Positions 15,201-30,200 of a stretch of DNA of 64,000 nt are shown piece after piece. Under the pieces are notes generated by a model, which saw only the letters and a list, made by a program, of their open reading frames with translations, had not been told where the DNA came from and did not search any database. Position 1 is the stretch's first letter. Each line of letters opens with the position of its first letter. Source of the stretch: Vanilla planifolia (taxonomy: Eukaryota > Streptophyta > Magnoliopsida > Asparagales > Orchidaceae); assembly GCA_023846275.1 (NCBI GenBank), contig CM043869.1, forward strand, positions 41,194,737 to 41,258,736, read 5' to 3'. The translations under genes and the position numbers were made by a program.

Positions 15201-18200
15201 AATACGTGCTTTTCTTCCTCTGGTGCCATCTTGATTTGATTGTAATTCAATGACCCCTCCATGAACAATAATATATCATGACTCAACGTGTTATTGATCA
15301 TTAGCTCTTTGATGGGCAAGGGGAAGTTTTCCTTTTTTGATTAGTGCCATTTTTGGCACGTTGTAGTAACATCTTTTGATCAAGATAAAGTTTGAATATA
15401 TATATATATAATTTAATTTAAAAAAGTATAATTTATTATTTGATTAAATTTGTCTAACTTTGTGACCAATGGATACATTAATGATAAATCTCACCCTATC
15501 AACTCTGCATAGTTCCATGTCTATGTGGGAATTGGTTCCTAATTGAGTTGCATCTCTTAACTTTTCTAGTTTTAAATGATCAAGATTATTCTTAAGAACC
15601 ATTTGATTTAAGGTTTTGTTCATGAACAAATACTAAAAAAACATGAGAAAGCTTTTGAAATCAAATGAAATCTATGTTGACTTTGGCATATTAGTCTACA
15701 TTAGAAATCAATTTTGAGGTCCTTGTAGTTTGTAGGACTTCTAAAAAATATTTATATATAGTTATAATAGCCATTTTGGTATTGAACAAATGTTTATTAT
15801 ATTTGTATCATTGAACTAATTTTGAGATTCATTTGATAGAGGAGTTGATGCTTTATTTCATAGGTTCAGGAGAATAATAAAAAAATAGCCTTACAAATAT
15901 TTTGTTTGATATAATTCATGTGCCAAATCTGGCAGAATCTTTTGTTGATTTAATAAGATAAGTGTTCAATTTAGTCCATTCAATTTCAAGCATAATGAAT
16001 ACAAGAATTTCAAAAGAATATATCTGTTTACTTTTTACTAAATGCTCAATACAAGTCAACAATTGTTTTCCTTTCTACTACATAAGCATATGAAATAAAT
16101 ATTTATTAGAACTATTTAATTTTTTGTTTTGTTTGATTTCAAAATTAGATTTTGTTTTTGTGTCATGTCAATGGAATAAAGAAAAAATGTGAGTAAAAAA
16201 GGGATGTGAGGGCCTAACTCTACTGAATGTATTTGAAATAGTTGACCGTCTTGCTTCAATCATGTCACTAGTTCAGTTGATCCGCCTCTCTCCTTGGCCC
16301 ATGGTGACATAGGATTTTCTTTGGAAATGGAAAATTCTCGTCAATTCAAGTTCAGGAATTTGCAAATTCTTGCTCAAATAACTAAAATAATGGCTTTTTA
16401 ATTTCATCATCTGTTAAAGTTTGATGGAAACCAAATTGTTTATTTGCTTAAAAGCATCATTAGTGGTCATGTTTTGTGAATTTTGAATTTTAGTTCATTT
16501 TTTTGTTAAATTTAGGTCTTAACTTTGACAATCTAATTCCTTTTTACTATTCATTTAACTTTACTTTCATCATGGCACCCGTTAGCATATTTCAATGTGT
16601 TTGTCTAATGCTGATTGTTAATGTCACTAGTATTTTATTTATGTTAATTGATTAGTATATATATCTCCTTTGAATTGGAACATTTCATTAATTTGGATTT
16701 TGATTAAAATCTTCATCACCTTCTCTTTTGATGTTGAGATGGTCTTATTCCTATGGTTTCTTTCCAGTTTTGAATGATTTGGAAATTTCGAAGCATAATT
16801 TGATTTAAGGTTCTTTTTATGAACAAATTCTAAAAAGACATGAGAAAGTCATTAATCTCAGATCAAATCTAAGTTGATTTTGGCATGTTAGTTTGCATTG
16901 TAAATCAATTTTGAGGTCTTTGCAGTTTGCTATTCTTGAATCAGGTATTAAATAGATATTGCTTATATTTGTATCCTTGTTCTTATTTTTCATCTCCATT
17001 TGATAAAATTATTTTGGAGAAGTTGATTTTTTACTCCATAAATTTAAGAGAACAATAGAAAGACAATCTAAAAAATGTTTGTTTCAATAACAGTTATAAT
17101 GAGTATAAAAATCCAAAAAGAACATTTCATTTTCTTTTCATCAATTGTTCCACAAAACTCAATAAGTATTCTTTTCCTTTGTGCTGCATAAATATATCAA
17201 ATACATACTTATTAAAATTAAGTATTTTTATTTCTTTGCTTGATTTTAGAACTTGATATTTTTTCTTGATACATTGTCATAGTATAGAAAAAAATGCGAG
17301 ATAAGGAGCTTGAAGGCCCAACTCTATTGCATTGTTAGAATTCTTGTTATGTATTTGAAGCATTTGACTTCCTTGCTTATCTCACGTCATTTGTATAGTT
17401 GGTCTCTTTTTCTCATTGGTCAACAACAACATAGCAATTTCCTTGGAGATGGAAAATTATTGTCCATCGGGGTTCATGAATTTCAATCTTCCTCAAATAG
17501 TTAAAATAGTGAAATTGTTTTTTAATTCCATCTTTTATTAGCGGGATGGAAAGCAAGCTAAGATGCTTATGTGAATTTTTGAATTTAAGCGGCTCTTTTT
17601 ATGGGGTGCCCATTCTTTGGCTGCCAATTTGTGCTTCCGATTGTTCTATGCACTACATCCAAGTTGTAGTGTAGATTGTCTTGCTCGTGACGAATTCTCT
17701 TGGAATTCTGAACAAGGGTATGCTGTAGTCCTACTATGGATTATGGATTTGCAAGACACTCCAATATGGCCTGCAAACCTTCCCCATCAAGTGCAGTGCG
17801 AAGTAGGATTTTTAGGCATGAAATTCCGAGTTCATTGTTGCCTTGAGCCATTGCAACCAGCACGGTTGCACTCTTGGCCTTGCAACAAACCACGTCCTAA
17901 ATTACTTTCATCATAGTACCAGTTAGCATATTTCAATCTGCTTTTTTAATATTGATTGTTAAATGTCAATGAGCTTTTATTTATGTTAATTAATTAGTAT
18001 GCTTCTCTTTTTAGCATTGATTTAGATTTTGATTAATATCGTCATCTCTTTGTTTTTTGATGTTGAAGTGATCCTATTCATATGGTCCTTTTTCTAGTTT
18101 TAAATTGGATTGCCTCTATGCACAATTTGATTTGAAGTTTTCTTTATGAATACGTACTAAAGGAGCATGAGAAAACTATTGGAGTCAAATTAAATTAATG

Positions 18201-21200
18201 TTGATTTTGGCATATGAGTTTGCATTAAAAATCAATTTTAAGGTCGTTGAAATTTGCATGACTTCTAAAACATATTTAGATATGGTTATAGTTGCTGGAT
18301 CTAGTATTGAACAGATGTTGATTATATTTTTATTCTTATTCTGAATTTGACCTCCTTTTTTATAGAACTTTTTTTGGAGAGTTTGGTGTTTTACTCTATA
18401 GATTCTAGAGAACAATAGAAAAATAACCTTACAAATATTTGGTTTGATAAGATTCATGTGCCAATTCTGATTGGAGCTCTGTTGATTTGATAATGTAAAT
18501 GCTTAGTCTAGTCCATTCAATTTCAGACAGAAATAAATGTTTAAAAAAAAATCATCTTTTTTTATCAAATGTTACAAGAAATTTGATGACTATTCTTTTC
18601 TTTTTTGTCATAAAAACATTTAAACTATGTTTTTATAGAAAAATTGTATTTTTATACTTGTTCTTTATTTCAAAACTAAATATTATTATTGTGATACATC
18701 AATAGAGTTTGAAAGAAATGCAAGATAAGGGATGTGAGGACTCAACTCCTTTGTGCTCTCAGAATTCATATTATATATTTGAAGTAGTTAGGCTTCCTTC
18801 TCTCTTGTCACTTGTCTAGTGGACCCCCTTTTCTCTTTGGTCCACAAAGACAGCATTTTGTTTAGTGATGGAAAACTCTCGTTCATCTTGCTTCATGTAT
18901 TTGCAAATTCTTCCTAAGTAAACATAATGAAATCGAGTCTTTAATTCTATCTTGTATCAGAATATGATTTGGACCAAGCTGTTTATTTGCTTGTAACATC
19001 ATAAGTTGGTCATTTTGTGTGAATTTTGAATTAAGTTAAATTCAGGACTTAGTTGTGACAATTTAATTCTTTATTATTACTCATTTAACTTTACTTTCAT
19101 CATAAAACCTGTGAGCATATTTCAATTTTCTTGTTGATTGTTGATGTCAAAAGATTATTTATATTGTTTAGTATTATATTTGTCCTTCTAATCAGAACAT
19201 TGCATTAATTTCGATTCCAATTAATGTCTTCTTGTCTTTGCCTTTTGACATTGAAATGGTCCTATTCATATGGATATGCATTATATGCATGTAATTTGTG
19301 TCTTCGTGCTAAATACCTTTCTTTAATACTAGCAGGAAGAAACCATTCGTGTATTCAACAATGCATTTTAATGCTTGGTTTGACTAATATGCTCATACAT
19401 TACCAATCCATATTCATTGCTATTATGGATTTGCTACCTATAGGTATGGGCTAGGATATGGTCAGTTTTAGCTCAGCATTTCATGAGTGCTGGGAGCCAC
19501 CGTGATGAAAAAGTGGCTATGTATGCCATTGACTCCTTGAGGCAGCTGAGCATGAAGTATTTAGGGCGTGATGAGCTCATCAACTTCACATTTCAGAATG
19601 ATATATTAAAACCATTTGTTATTCTTATGCGGAACAGTTGGAATGATAAAATTCGTGTTCTTATTGTTGATTGTATTGTCCAGGTGAGCAACATTGCATC
19701 ATCTTCTTGTGAATGCAACATATATATTTTATTTTAAAATTTTTAAATTTGTGCATAACAATTTGATTCTTGCACTTTCTTAGATGATAAGTTCTAAAGT
19801 TACTCGCATAAAATCTGGTTGGCGGAGTGTGTTTATGATCTTTACAGCTGCTGCTGATGATGAGCTGGAATCCATTGTTGAAAAAGCATTTGAGAATGTT
19901 GAACAGGGTAGGTTCTATTTTTGTGTGCCAAATTTTGGAGCTAGTTTACCCATTTTTTTCTCTTTGCTTTATTTCCCTGCCCTAATCATTTGGGAAATAA
20001 CGCTATCTTGAGCAGTAATCTTGGAGCATTTTGATCAAGTTGTGGGTGACTGCTTCATGGACTGTGTCAATTGTCTAATTAGATTTGCTAACAATAAAAA
20101 ATCTCCACGGATAAGTTTGAAGGCCATTGCTCTACTTCGCATATGTGAAGATCGACTTGCAGAGGTTTGCCCATGCCACTCTTTATCTTTTAAGTTTGAT
20201 TGAAATGAATGGGCTGCATTTGATGAATTGTGGAGGTTTAGTTTTTAAATTTGTTATTGTTTGATTTTCTCGATCATTATTGTGTCTTGATGATCAACCA
20301 ACGTTGTAACTACACACTTGCTCAGACTAACAATACATACATGCACATTTAGGTTTTATTTTTATTCTTTTTTATTGCTTCATGATTCTAGCTGCTGTTA
20401 GTGCTTATATGTGTACCTTAAATACTTAATTGCTGCAAGTTTTTTCATTTGTTTGTTTTATAGGGCCTTATACCAGGTGGAGCCCTAAAGCCTGTTGATG
20501 TGGACCCTGAGGCAAACTTCGAAGTTACTGAACATTACTGGTTCCCAATGTTGGCTGGCCTTTCTGATTTAACTTTAGACTCTAGATCAGAAGTGAGGAG
20601 TTGTGCTTTGGAGGTGTTATTTGATTTGCTTAATGAGAGAGGTCTTAAGTTCTCATCTGCCTTTTGGGAAAGTATCTTTGACCGTGTTCTCTTTCCTATT
20701 TTTGATAATGTTCGCTATGCTGGAAAGGATGGTTATATTTCTTCTGAAGATGTATGGCTTCATGAAACGAGCGTTCATTCACTTCAGTTGTTATGCAACC
20801 TTTTTAATACTTTCTACAAGGTATGGAATTTCTTCGTGTAGTTGACATGGATTGCTATCAACGTCAGCAAACAAATTTGTTTTGAGTTATTTTCTTTTGC
20901 ATTTTTAAGGCAATGATAAGGTGCTTTATTGGGTAGATACTAGTCATATCATAGGAAAGGTTTCATTGAAAATTGGCTTTTTTATTTAAAACAACACCAT
21001 TTTTTGGAACCATAACCACTTAAAGCAGTTGTTGCTCTGGTTAAATCTCTCAGCTTAATGACAGATAAACTTAAAATGTGTTCAATCTAATTTTCATCCA
21101 GCTAATTGGGTATATTGAATTATGTGCAATATCAAAATCCGAATTCGCAATTTTTTCTGCTTATCATCCTTTAAGAGCTATTATCTGAATCATAGGGCCA

Positions 21201-24200
21201 GCTTTGATGGTTTGGACTCGTTCCAATTAAGAGAAGTGAGTTTAGAATTCTCTTATGTAACTAAGGAGAAGGGAAAAACTAAAAGAATTGGAAAGTAAGA
21301 ACTTAATATGCTTGAATCTTAATGAGTGATCAGCGCATGGTACATAGGCATTAGAGGTGTACATAGACTTGTCAGTTCTTAATGGTGTTTTCATCATAGT
21401 AGAATGGTTTTGTTGGTTAGGACTTGAACAAGTTAACAAGATTTCAAGGGCATAATTCTTAACAGAAACCATGAACTAGCTGACAAAATAGTGCATTTGC
21501 TGAAGCATATTGGAAGTCATAATTTCCTACCTTGGTGGTATTGGGAAATTTTGGAGTCTTACAATGATAACTGTATGTTTTACAATATTATTTTCTGTCG
21601 TTGTTAATATATTTTGCTTCTTATGCTTGTCAGATAGTAGTACAACTCATGGTTGACATCAAAAATGAATTTCATATCCTTCAATCTTTGTATGAAGTAT
21701 ATTTAATTTTTATTGTGTTTTGCAGGAGGTGTGTTTCATGCTACCACCACTTTTAAGCTTACTTCTAGACTGTGCTAAGAAGACAGACCAAACCGTCGTT
21801 TCTATTTCACTTGGTGCCTTAGTACATCTAATTGAGGTTGGAGGGCACCAATTCAGTGATAATGACTGGGATACTTTACTGAAAGGCATAAGGTATATAC
21901 TTGTTGCTTAATGGTTATTAGGCATTTGTATTTAATATCTTGTAAGCTGTATTGACCAAAAAAACTTTATTTGAGCAGAGATGCCTCCTACACAACTCAG
22001 CCAGTTGAGCTTCTCAATTCCTTGGGATTTGACAACTCAAATACTCAAGCATTAAATAATGGTTTACATGTCAACCAGCATGATTCTGCTCTCAAGGATG
22101 CTCGATACGGCAGTGATGACGATGAGCAAACCTTGGATTTGGCATCTTTAAGATCCGATGGTGAATTTTTGGGGAATAATGCAAGCTCAGTACACTTGCA
22201 CAATAATCAAGAAATGAATGACCAATACACTCTGGAGGGATCTCATGGTATGTCGTTGCATGTTTAGTTCTGCATTTTGCATAGAAAGTTTTTTCCTTAT
22301 ATTGTAATACTGGCATTTACTTGTAGGCATAATCATTTTTCATAGAAGTAATCTAGAAGTTTAGTACGTGAACTACAAAGATAACTTGATAAATGTTCTA
22401 TATATGAGTTAGTCTGCTTATTTTGATTAGGACTTCTTAATGTTGTTATTGTAAGAATTTTATACTTATCTATCTATAGGCATGCAATCCTCATTAAAGA
22501 ATACCCAAAAGCCTGATGAAGCAGCTAGTTTGCAGCGGAGTCAAACCTTTGGTCAAAGAATTGTTGGAAACATGATGGACAATCTTTTCCTCCGAAATCT
22601 TACATCCAAATCCAGGAGTACTGTGGCAGATGAACTTGTGCCATCTTCACCAACTAAGGTTTGCTATAATAGTCGATTTTATATCTAGTTTACAAAGAAA
22701 GTCCTGTCCGCTAATGCATTTCCTTTACTGAAGTTTTAACTAAGAAAAACTTTGGCCATCCATTATTCCACCTTTATGCATTTTTATTTGGTTGATATGC
22801 TTCTTAGTTTTGTTTAGGATTGGTGAATATCAGTAATGGTGCTTTTTCTTTGGTCCTTAAGTTTTTTTTTTCATCTTCACGTGCACATGCAAGTGCAGGT
22901 GGTTGGGGAGATTTATTTCTACTTGTTTTAGGCTTTTTATGGTTAGTGATTAATAATGCAGTTGCCTGGAGCTCAAGAGTCTACCCACTATGAGGATGGT
23001 GATAATAACTTACTTATGGAGACAGTGAGAAGCAAATGTGTAACACAGCTGCTACTTTTAGGTGTGCTAAATAACATTCAGGTGATCCCACGAATGCATA
23101 TACTGGTAGTTCTATTTTGACCTTCACTATTTGAAGCCATAATCATGGGAACACAAACGAAACCTTGCAGATGAAATTCTGGTCCAAGTTAAAAGCTCCA
23201 CAGAAGATTACAATAATGGACATTTTACTATCCATATTGGAATTTGCTGCTACATATAACTCACCTTCAAATCTAAGAATGCGGATGCAACAGCTACCTA
23301 TAGAAAGGTATCCAAACAAGGCAGTATTTTGCTGTGCTTATTATGTGAATGTTATATATTATCTTCTATGCAGGCCACCTTTGAATCTTCTCCGTCAGGA
23401 AATTACTGGAACATCTATATATTTGGACACCTTGCAAAAATCAACGTCAGCAAGTAGTTATACTAATAATGAACTTGCAGCTAGTAATGGACCTTCCACT
23501 GAGATAAATTCAGGAAATGAGAAGAGCCATACTGAAACCAAAAACTCAGAAGCAAAGCTGAAGTTGTTGGCAGAAGAAAAATTGGTATCATTTTGTGGAC
23601 AAGTTCTAAAAGAAGCTTCTGATCTCCAGCCAGGTACAATAGATGGTGCCAATGCAGATGTTCATAGAGTGCTTGACTTGCGAGCTCCAGTTATAGTTAA
23701 GGTATTTTTGCTGCTCTTTACAATTTTGGCCGTCTTTGCTAAACTTGCAAATGAACTACTTTTCTTCTTTCATGCACTTCTGAACAATGTCGTAGCATTT
23801 GAACTCAAAGGACCAATGCAGTTTGCTGCTTATGTTTGGGCCAATTGGACTTCAAACAGACAAAATTCAAATCAACCTTGTGTTTGATCAATAACTTCAA
23901 GAGGAATATTCAATTCATTGGACCATTAACATTACAAATGTACATAACAATGCTTCGAGGATCATACCTTGCCTTCACTGAAGAGTTTGATCTCTGATCT
24001 GGCTAATGATGAGCAAAATGAACAATGTTGAGCACAAACATCCAACGAAGACCATAGCTGCCAATTTCAGAACAAATATATGGACAAATTATAAAAGCTA
24101 TTTTTAAAAAAATGATGCCCAAACTCCAAGCCATTATTTAACAAGCATCTTTATATGCGGGGGTTCTACATACAAATAAATAGCCTGGAAATTGTTATTC

Positions 24201-27200
24201 TGTTCTTTTTTATGGACAGAATCAACCTAACTGTTTTCTGGTTGACCTGGTGGGAATGGCCAGTCTGATCCTCTTTTTGCAATATTGCTCTTGAACAAGG
24301 TTAATTTAATGAATTTGATCTCCTTCACATTGAATTCTTTCTTTCATGTCATTTCGTTATTCCTTCTTTTTATCTCACTTATAAGTGATCTCTTCCCCTG
24401 TTCTTCGAAGTTGTTGACTTGTAAGTTTTGATGTAGGATGCATATGCTTCTTGCTTTTCGGTTTTTAGATCCTTACAACTGTAAATATTAAAATGTTGCA
24501 CTTCCTTGTTATGAGTCATATTGCATCAGTTGAGTTGTTGTAGTTCTTACAGCTTATCTTCAGATAAATTTGCAAATATTTAAATCCTGAAGATTACTTA
24601 GAAGTTATTAAAAATATTAGGCTAGAACGTGGGAAATACACTTGATTGTTTTTTTAAAGTTGAACAGAAAGCTCAAATTGGATCAAATTTATTCTGCAGA
24701 CTGGCAAGTGAACTAACTAAATCTTCTTATAAATATGAAACAAAACGTAAAAAAAATTATTTTTTGTCTTCTAGTTCAGCTTAGAAAATCAACCATGCAC
24801 ATTCTTGCTCTATTAAAAAACCTTTATTTTAGTTCTTGTGTGTAGATTAACTTGTGACTTGGAAGCTGGCTTTTTTGATTGACTGGATCTAAAATTATGT
24901 AAAATGAAGAATTTGGTTCATGTACTTGGCTATTGCAATAGATTCCAACAAGAAAATAATAAGATAAAATATTGAAATCACGTATTGATAACATATCCTA
25001 TGCATTCAATATTATAATGAACTGGCCAAAAGATTTTTTATTAACCTGATAGCATCCTGAAAACAAGAGCTCTGTCTAATGTTAAGTTGGGTTGAGAAAT
25101 GAATCCCTGAAACTTGGCTTTATGGTTGATTGAGTGAATCGGTTATATCTTTGATTTTTTATCGACTCTGGGTAAAACATACAAAATTCCAATAAGGCAT
25201 AATGTTCATCAAATACAAACTTCTAGACTTAACTGTAATGTTAAATTTATAATTTGGGTTCTCTGTTGCCAGAAATTCAATATACGAAGTACATGTTTTG
25301 TCTTCAGGTTCTTGATTACTATTAGCATAGTGTAATTGAAAGCTGGTGAACAGAGAAGAAATGATGGCATTTAAGACCAAATCAACACTGTTTAAGAACC
25401 CTTCATCTCATCAATTAGATGGTTATTCTTGATGTGGCTTGGCTATTCATGAAGTGATTGAATATTATGTGGGACACTAGATTAGTTTATGGAATAGTTA
25501 GTTTTATGGTTTTGGTCATAAAGTTTGCTTAATTTTTTGATAGGATAGTAACTAGGATAGCAGCAAACACTTGATTGGGGATTGTTTTTTGCATGAATGT
25601 GTATGGTTTTCATACAACATTTAGAAAAACCTGCAATTAACTACAAAAGCTATAAACATATGCTTGTTCACATCTTATATAACTTTTGTATCCAATTTTA
25701 GGATTTGAATTGATGATAGGATAAGAATTGCAATGGATTTATCATAAGTTTTATAGATTATACTCAGGATTTTAGCTAGAACAAGAACATCTAATAAGTT
25801 TTATTACTATCATTGTGAGGAATTTAACATAACCATAGATATTCTAGTCAAATTTTGTAGAAGGAATACAAGAAATCTTCAGGAAGTAGCAATAATATAG
25901 AGAATCACCAAGTCACAATGATTTGAATGCTACAAATGAAAAAGACGAAAGATTTTTTAGAAGTTTTTTTAGAATAGAGACATCACTAGTTGGTGTTCAT
26001 ACATAGTCACGTCTTTGTCAAGAATCTTTGGATTTCAAAACAAAAAACAAAGGATGTTTGAAGAGTTTCTTTAGAATAGCAACATCACATGTTTTAGACA
26101 TTAAAGAATCATTGATTTTTATTTTAGAAAGAATCATTAATTTTGTATGAATGTGTATGGTTTTCATACAACATTTAGAAAAACCTGCAATTAATTACAA
26201 AAGCTATAAACATATGCTTGTTCACATCTTATATAACTTTTGTATCCAATTTTAGGATTTGAATTGATGATAGGATAAGAATTGCAATGGATTTATCATA
26301 AGTTTTATGGATTATACTCGGGATTTTAGCTAGAACAAGAACATCTAATAAGTTTTATTACTATCATTGTGAGGAATTTAACATAACCATAGATATTCTA
26401 GTCAAATTTGTAGAAGGAATACAAGAAATCTTCAGGAAGTAGCAATAAGATAGAGAATCACCAAGTCAGAATGATTTGAATGCTACAAATGAAAAAGACG
26501 AAAGATTTTTTAGAAGTTTTTTTAGAATAGCGACATCACTAGTTGGTTTTCATACATAGTCACGTCTTTGTCAAGAATCTTTGGATTTCACAACAAAAAA
26601 CAAAGGATTTTTGAAGAGTTTCTTTAGAATAGCAACATCACATGTTTTAGACATTAAAGAATCATTGATTTTTATTTTAGAAAGAATCATTAATTTTGTA
26701 CTAAGAACCACCTAGACATCAATTCTTTAGGAGAGAAAATGGGGAAAAAAAAACTATGCAAAACTGCCTTAAATTAGCCAACCACCTTAGGCAATATAGA
26801 CTAGCTATAGAGTTCCAATTGAATGATTGCCTTTGACACAATGCAAACAGTCTTTGATAATCCCCATAATAAATTTGAAAGGTACAAATGCATGCGATGC
26901 ATATTGAATATACTCATGTAGATTTGTTCATGTGTTGGGTTTTTTTATTCTCATGAGTCCATTTAGTTTTATCTAATTTCAAATAAAGTTAAATAATAAG
27001 AGCTTAGATGTTAACCCTCATAAGGTGATTGGTACCACTTAAACCCATTTAAGTTTATTTAATTTTTAATCAACATTTATAAAAGAGTTTTAAAATAAAT
27101 TTAAGTGTCATATTAAACATTGATACACGAGTACACTTAGGTTGAAACTTGTTGACATTGAGCACATATAAGCACTATCTAGAATCTAAATGCAATATAA

Positions 27201-30200
27201 CTAACAAATCATCACAAACTTAAACTAGATTTATACCATTTGAAGGAGTCTATTTTTATGTCTTCTGAGAACCTTCAAATTGGCAGTAAAGCTGTGAAAC
27301 ATGTTGGTCCAACTGCTAATAGGTGTGACTAGATCTTCTAAGCTCCATGTCAAGTCTCCATAGCTTAGGATAAATCACCCCTGATGATCTCTAAACTTAA
27401 AACTTCTTCAATATATCTGAGTATAATGCACTTTAAAGCTAACAAGTCACATTCATTTGAACAAGACATCGTTGTACTTCCCCATTTAAACTTATCAATA
27501 TTTGGTCATCAAGGGCATTCTTAACATATTACCTGGTTTCCATATAGAGGCAAAAAAAATTGGATATGGAGACATTAAAAACTAACTAGTTTCATTTGTT
27601 TGGATGGGCATGTCTAAATTTGCATGAACTTAGGAAAAATCCTTTGATATCTACTTTATATCTAAGTGGAGGCAAATACAAAAAGATGTGCTAGGTATAG
27701 GGGATCAAGAAGATGTAAATAAAATGTGCCTAAGAGAATGAATGTTATCGTCTTGATATTAATATATAATTAAATTCGACAAATTAAATATAGGACTGAT
27801 GCTTATCTATAGTTGTGTTTAACTCATAACGTTCTCCCCTCTTGCTCACCCTCACTTTTTTTTGAAAGGAATTATCTTCATAGCAGTTAAATTCTTAACT
27901 TTTCTAGATGGAAACCTATCTGGATGTAATTTAATTGTAACTTTATATTATAGCTAATGGTTATATTAAATGAAGTATGTCCTTTTGATCAATTTACATT
28001 ACTATTATTGACAAATTTGGCCTTACTTGTGAAGTTATCCCAAACTAAAGTAACATATCTAAATCACATAATCTATATTTAATGAATAAATAGTCTATTA
28101 ATGTCTAATATAATAGAGGAGTGATTGATGATCACATGATGTCATATAATCTTTACTACTCTAATGCATCAAGCAAGAGAACCTTTAAGTTGATCCATTA
28201 CATAAAAGCATGTTTCAATCCATTTTAGTGGATATTGGTCATAGAGAATTAAGTTTTGTTGTTCCATGTGTTGACATCTACAAAAACAAAACCAAGTAGA
28301 CAAGACTGTATCATGTCTATGTAATATCCTAGCTTTCTTAATGAGGTATTGTCTCGATCAAATCAGATTTTGACATTCCACAAGGGTCCTTTCTCGCTTG
28401 GTCGCACATCTCAAAATTACTCTAAATCTAACGTATTTAATTATGGAGTTCTTATAGGATCTAAGTTTAGATTATCTTCAAAAGGTGCTTCACTATTTCA
28501 AAGCTTATAACTTTATTTATACCTTTTATGATCTTTTATTTTATATTCAATGTGAAATTATTCACTCCTAGGCCCCTATACTTCAAATGTTTTTTGTGTT
28601 CTATCCATTCTCTTATACATCTAAAGTTTTTTTCTTTCAATTACATGCCCATTTTTCTAAATTCCATTTGATATCTGTGGCATTTTATTTTTATCAGCTC
28701 CATCCCCATTGCTAGCTTACTTAAATGAATTGTTTAATGCATATTAAATGGCAAGAACCTTTACATTTAACTCAGGTAAGTCTTAAGGCAGCTGAAGAAT
28801 TGATGCATTATGGTAAAATTTATCGCCATGCAAGTTGTAGGTCGTAGGTCTAACTTATGACAAGAGCTTTACAAAATATAAATTCGACTTGTGTAAAGTT
28901 AGTATCTTTTGCATTAATGAAATTTTGTTACACTAAGTTGCCCTTTAAGAATTAGATGTCTAATGGACAATGAGAAAACAATACTTGTTATGACAATGTT
29001 TTGAAAAGAATAGTTATTGTTTGACATTTTGTTTGACATATTATTTTAAATTTTGATTTTTAATAAATAAAACAATTGCAAACATTCATTCTAGTATATT
29101 TATAGTTTCTATTACTTATTAAATGCACTAAAAACCAAGACTCATTTCACCTCATTTGATTGCCATTAGGAGTAGTGTATGATTTCCCTCTGTTTCATTT
29201 TTAAGCAACTCATTTTGAGTCCATGATTAAAATTTAAAGGATAAGAGTTTAGATGAGTAAAACTTTTTAGACTGTTTAGTATCACTTAATCGTATTTAAG
29301 TTTATTTAGATTTTAATTAGTATTTGATGTGTTAAAATTATAAAACAAAGGCAACTAGTGACTATTAGGTGATTAGTAGTTTTTAGACACTTTATGCCTT
29401 TAAATGGGATGATATGAGTGATGTAAATAAGCCTATTACAGATAACCCCATTAAGTGCCTGATAACTCTTACAATTCGACTATTTTTAAATCGGTTATAA
29501 ACAAATTTGAGCATCACATTTAATGCACCTGATTGTTGTGAGAGGGTATCAAATGCCTATTGCAATGTACAGTTCTAATCCTTGATGAACCATCCAAATT
29601 GGAGTATTTCTAATGCCTCAGTTTTTTTTTTATTGTTCTTCTAGTTAATTTTATGTTTATTCACAATGTTTTACCTTGTTTCATTATGATGTATTGAATC
29701 ATCTAAATTAAAGAACATTATCTTGTTGTCAATTATGTTTGTTGTCTAATTCTATTTTTCATAATAACATTGTTATATCATTTTTTGAAGGCATATATAA
29801 GAAATTTAATTTGGGTTATACATTGAGTCCTTGAGTAGTTGTAGATATAGACTTGACATCGCATTTTTGTAATATTAATTAAGGACTTTTATGCTAAAAT
29901 ATAGCGTGCTGCAACTTATACTAGTGTTAGAGTAGTTGAATTAAATTGAACTACTACTAAAATGTTTGCTCTCCTTAACATTTATCACATTGAAAATATA
30001 TGCAAATCAAGTGCTATATTAAATGAGTCTACTTGTTTTTCTAGGTACTCAAGGGAATGAGTCTGATGGATAGCCATATTTTTAGAAGTCATTTAAGGGA
30101 GTTCTACCCTCTGATAACAAAGCTTGTATGTTGTGACCAGGTAATAAATTGCAATATCAACATTTATATGTTTTCATCATCTAGCTTTCATATTGAGAAG

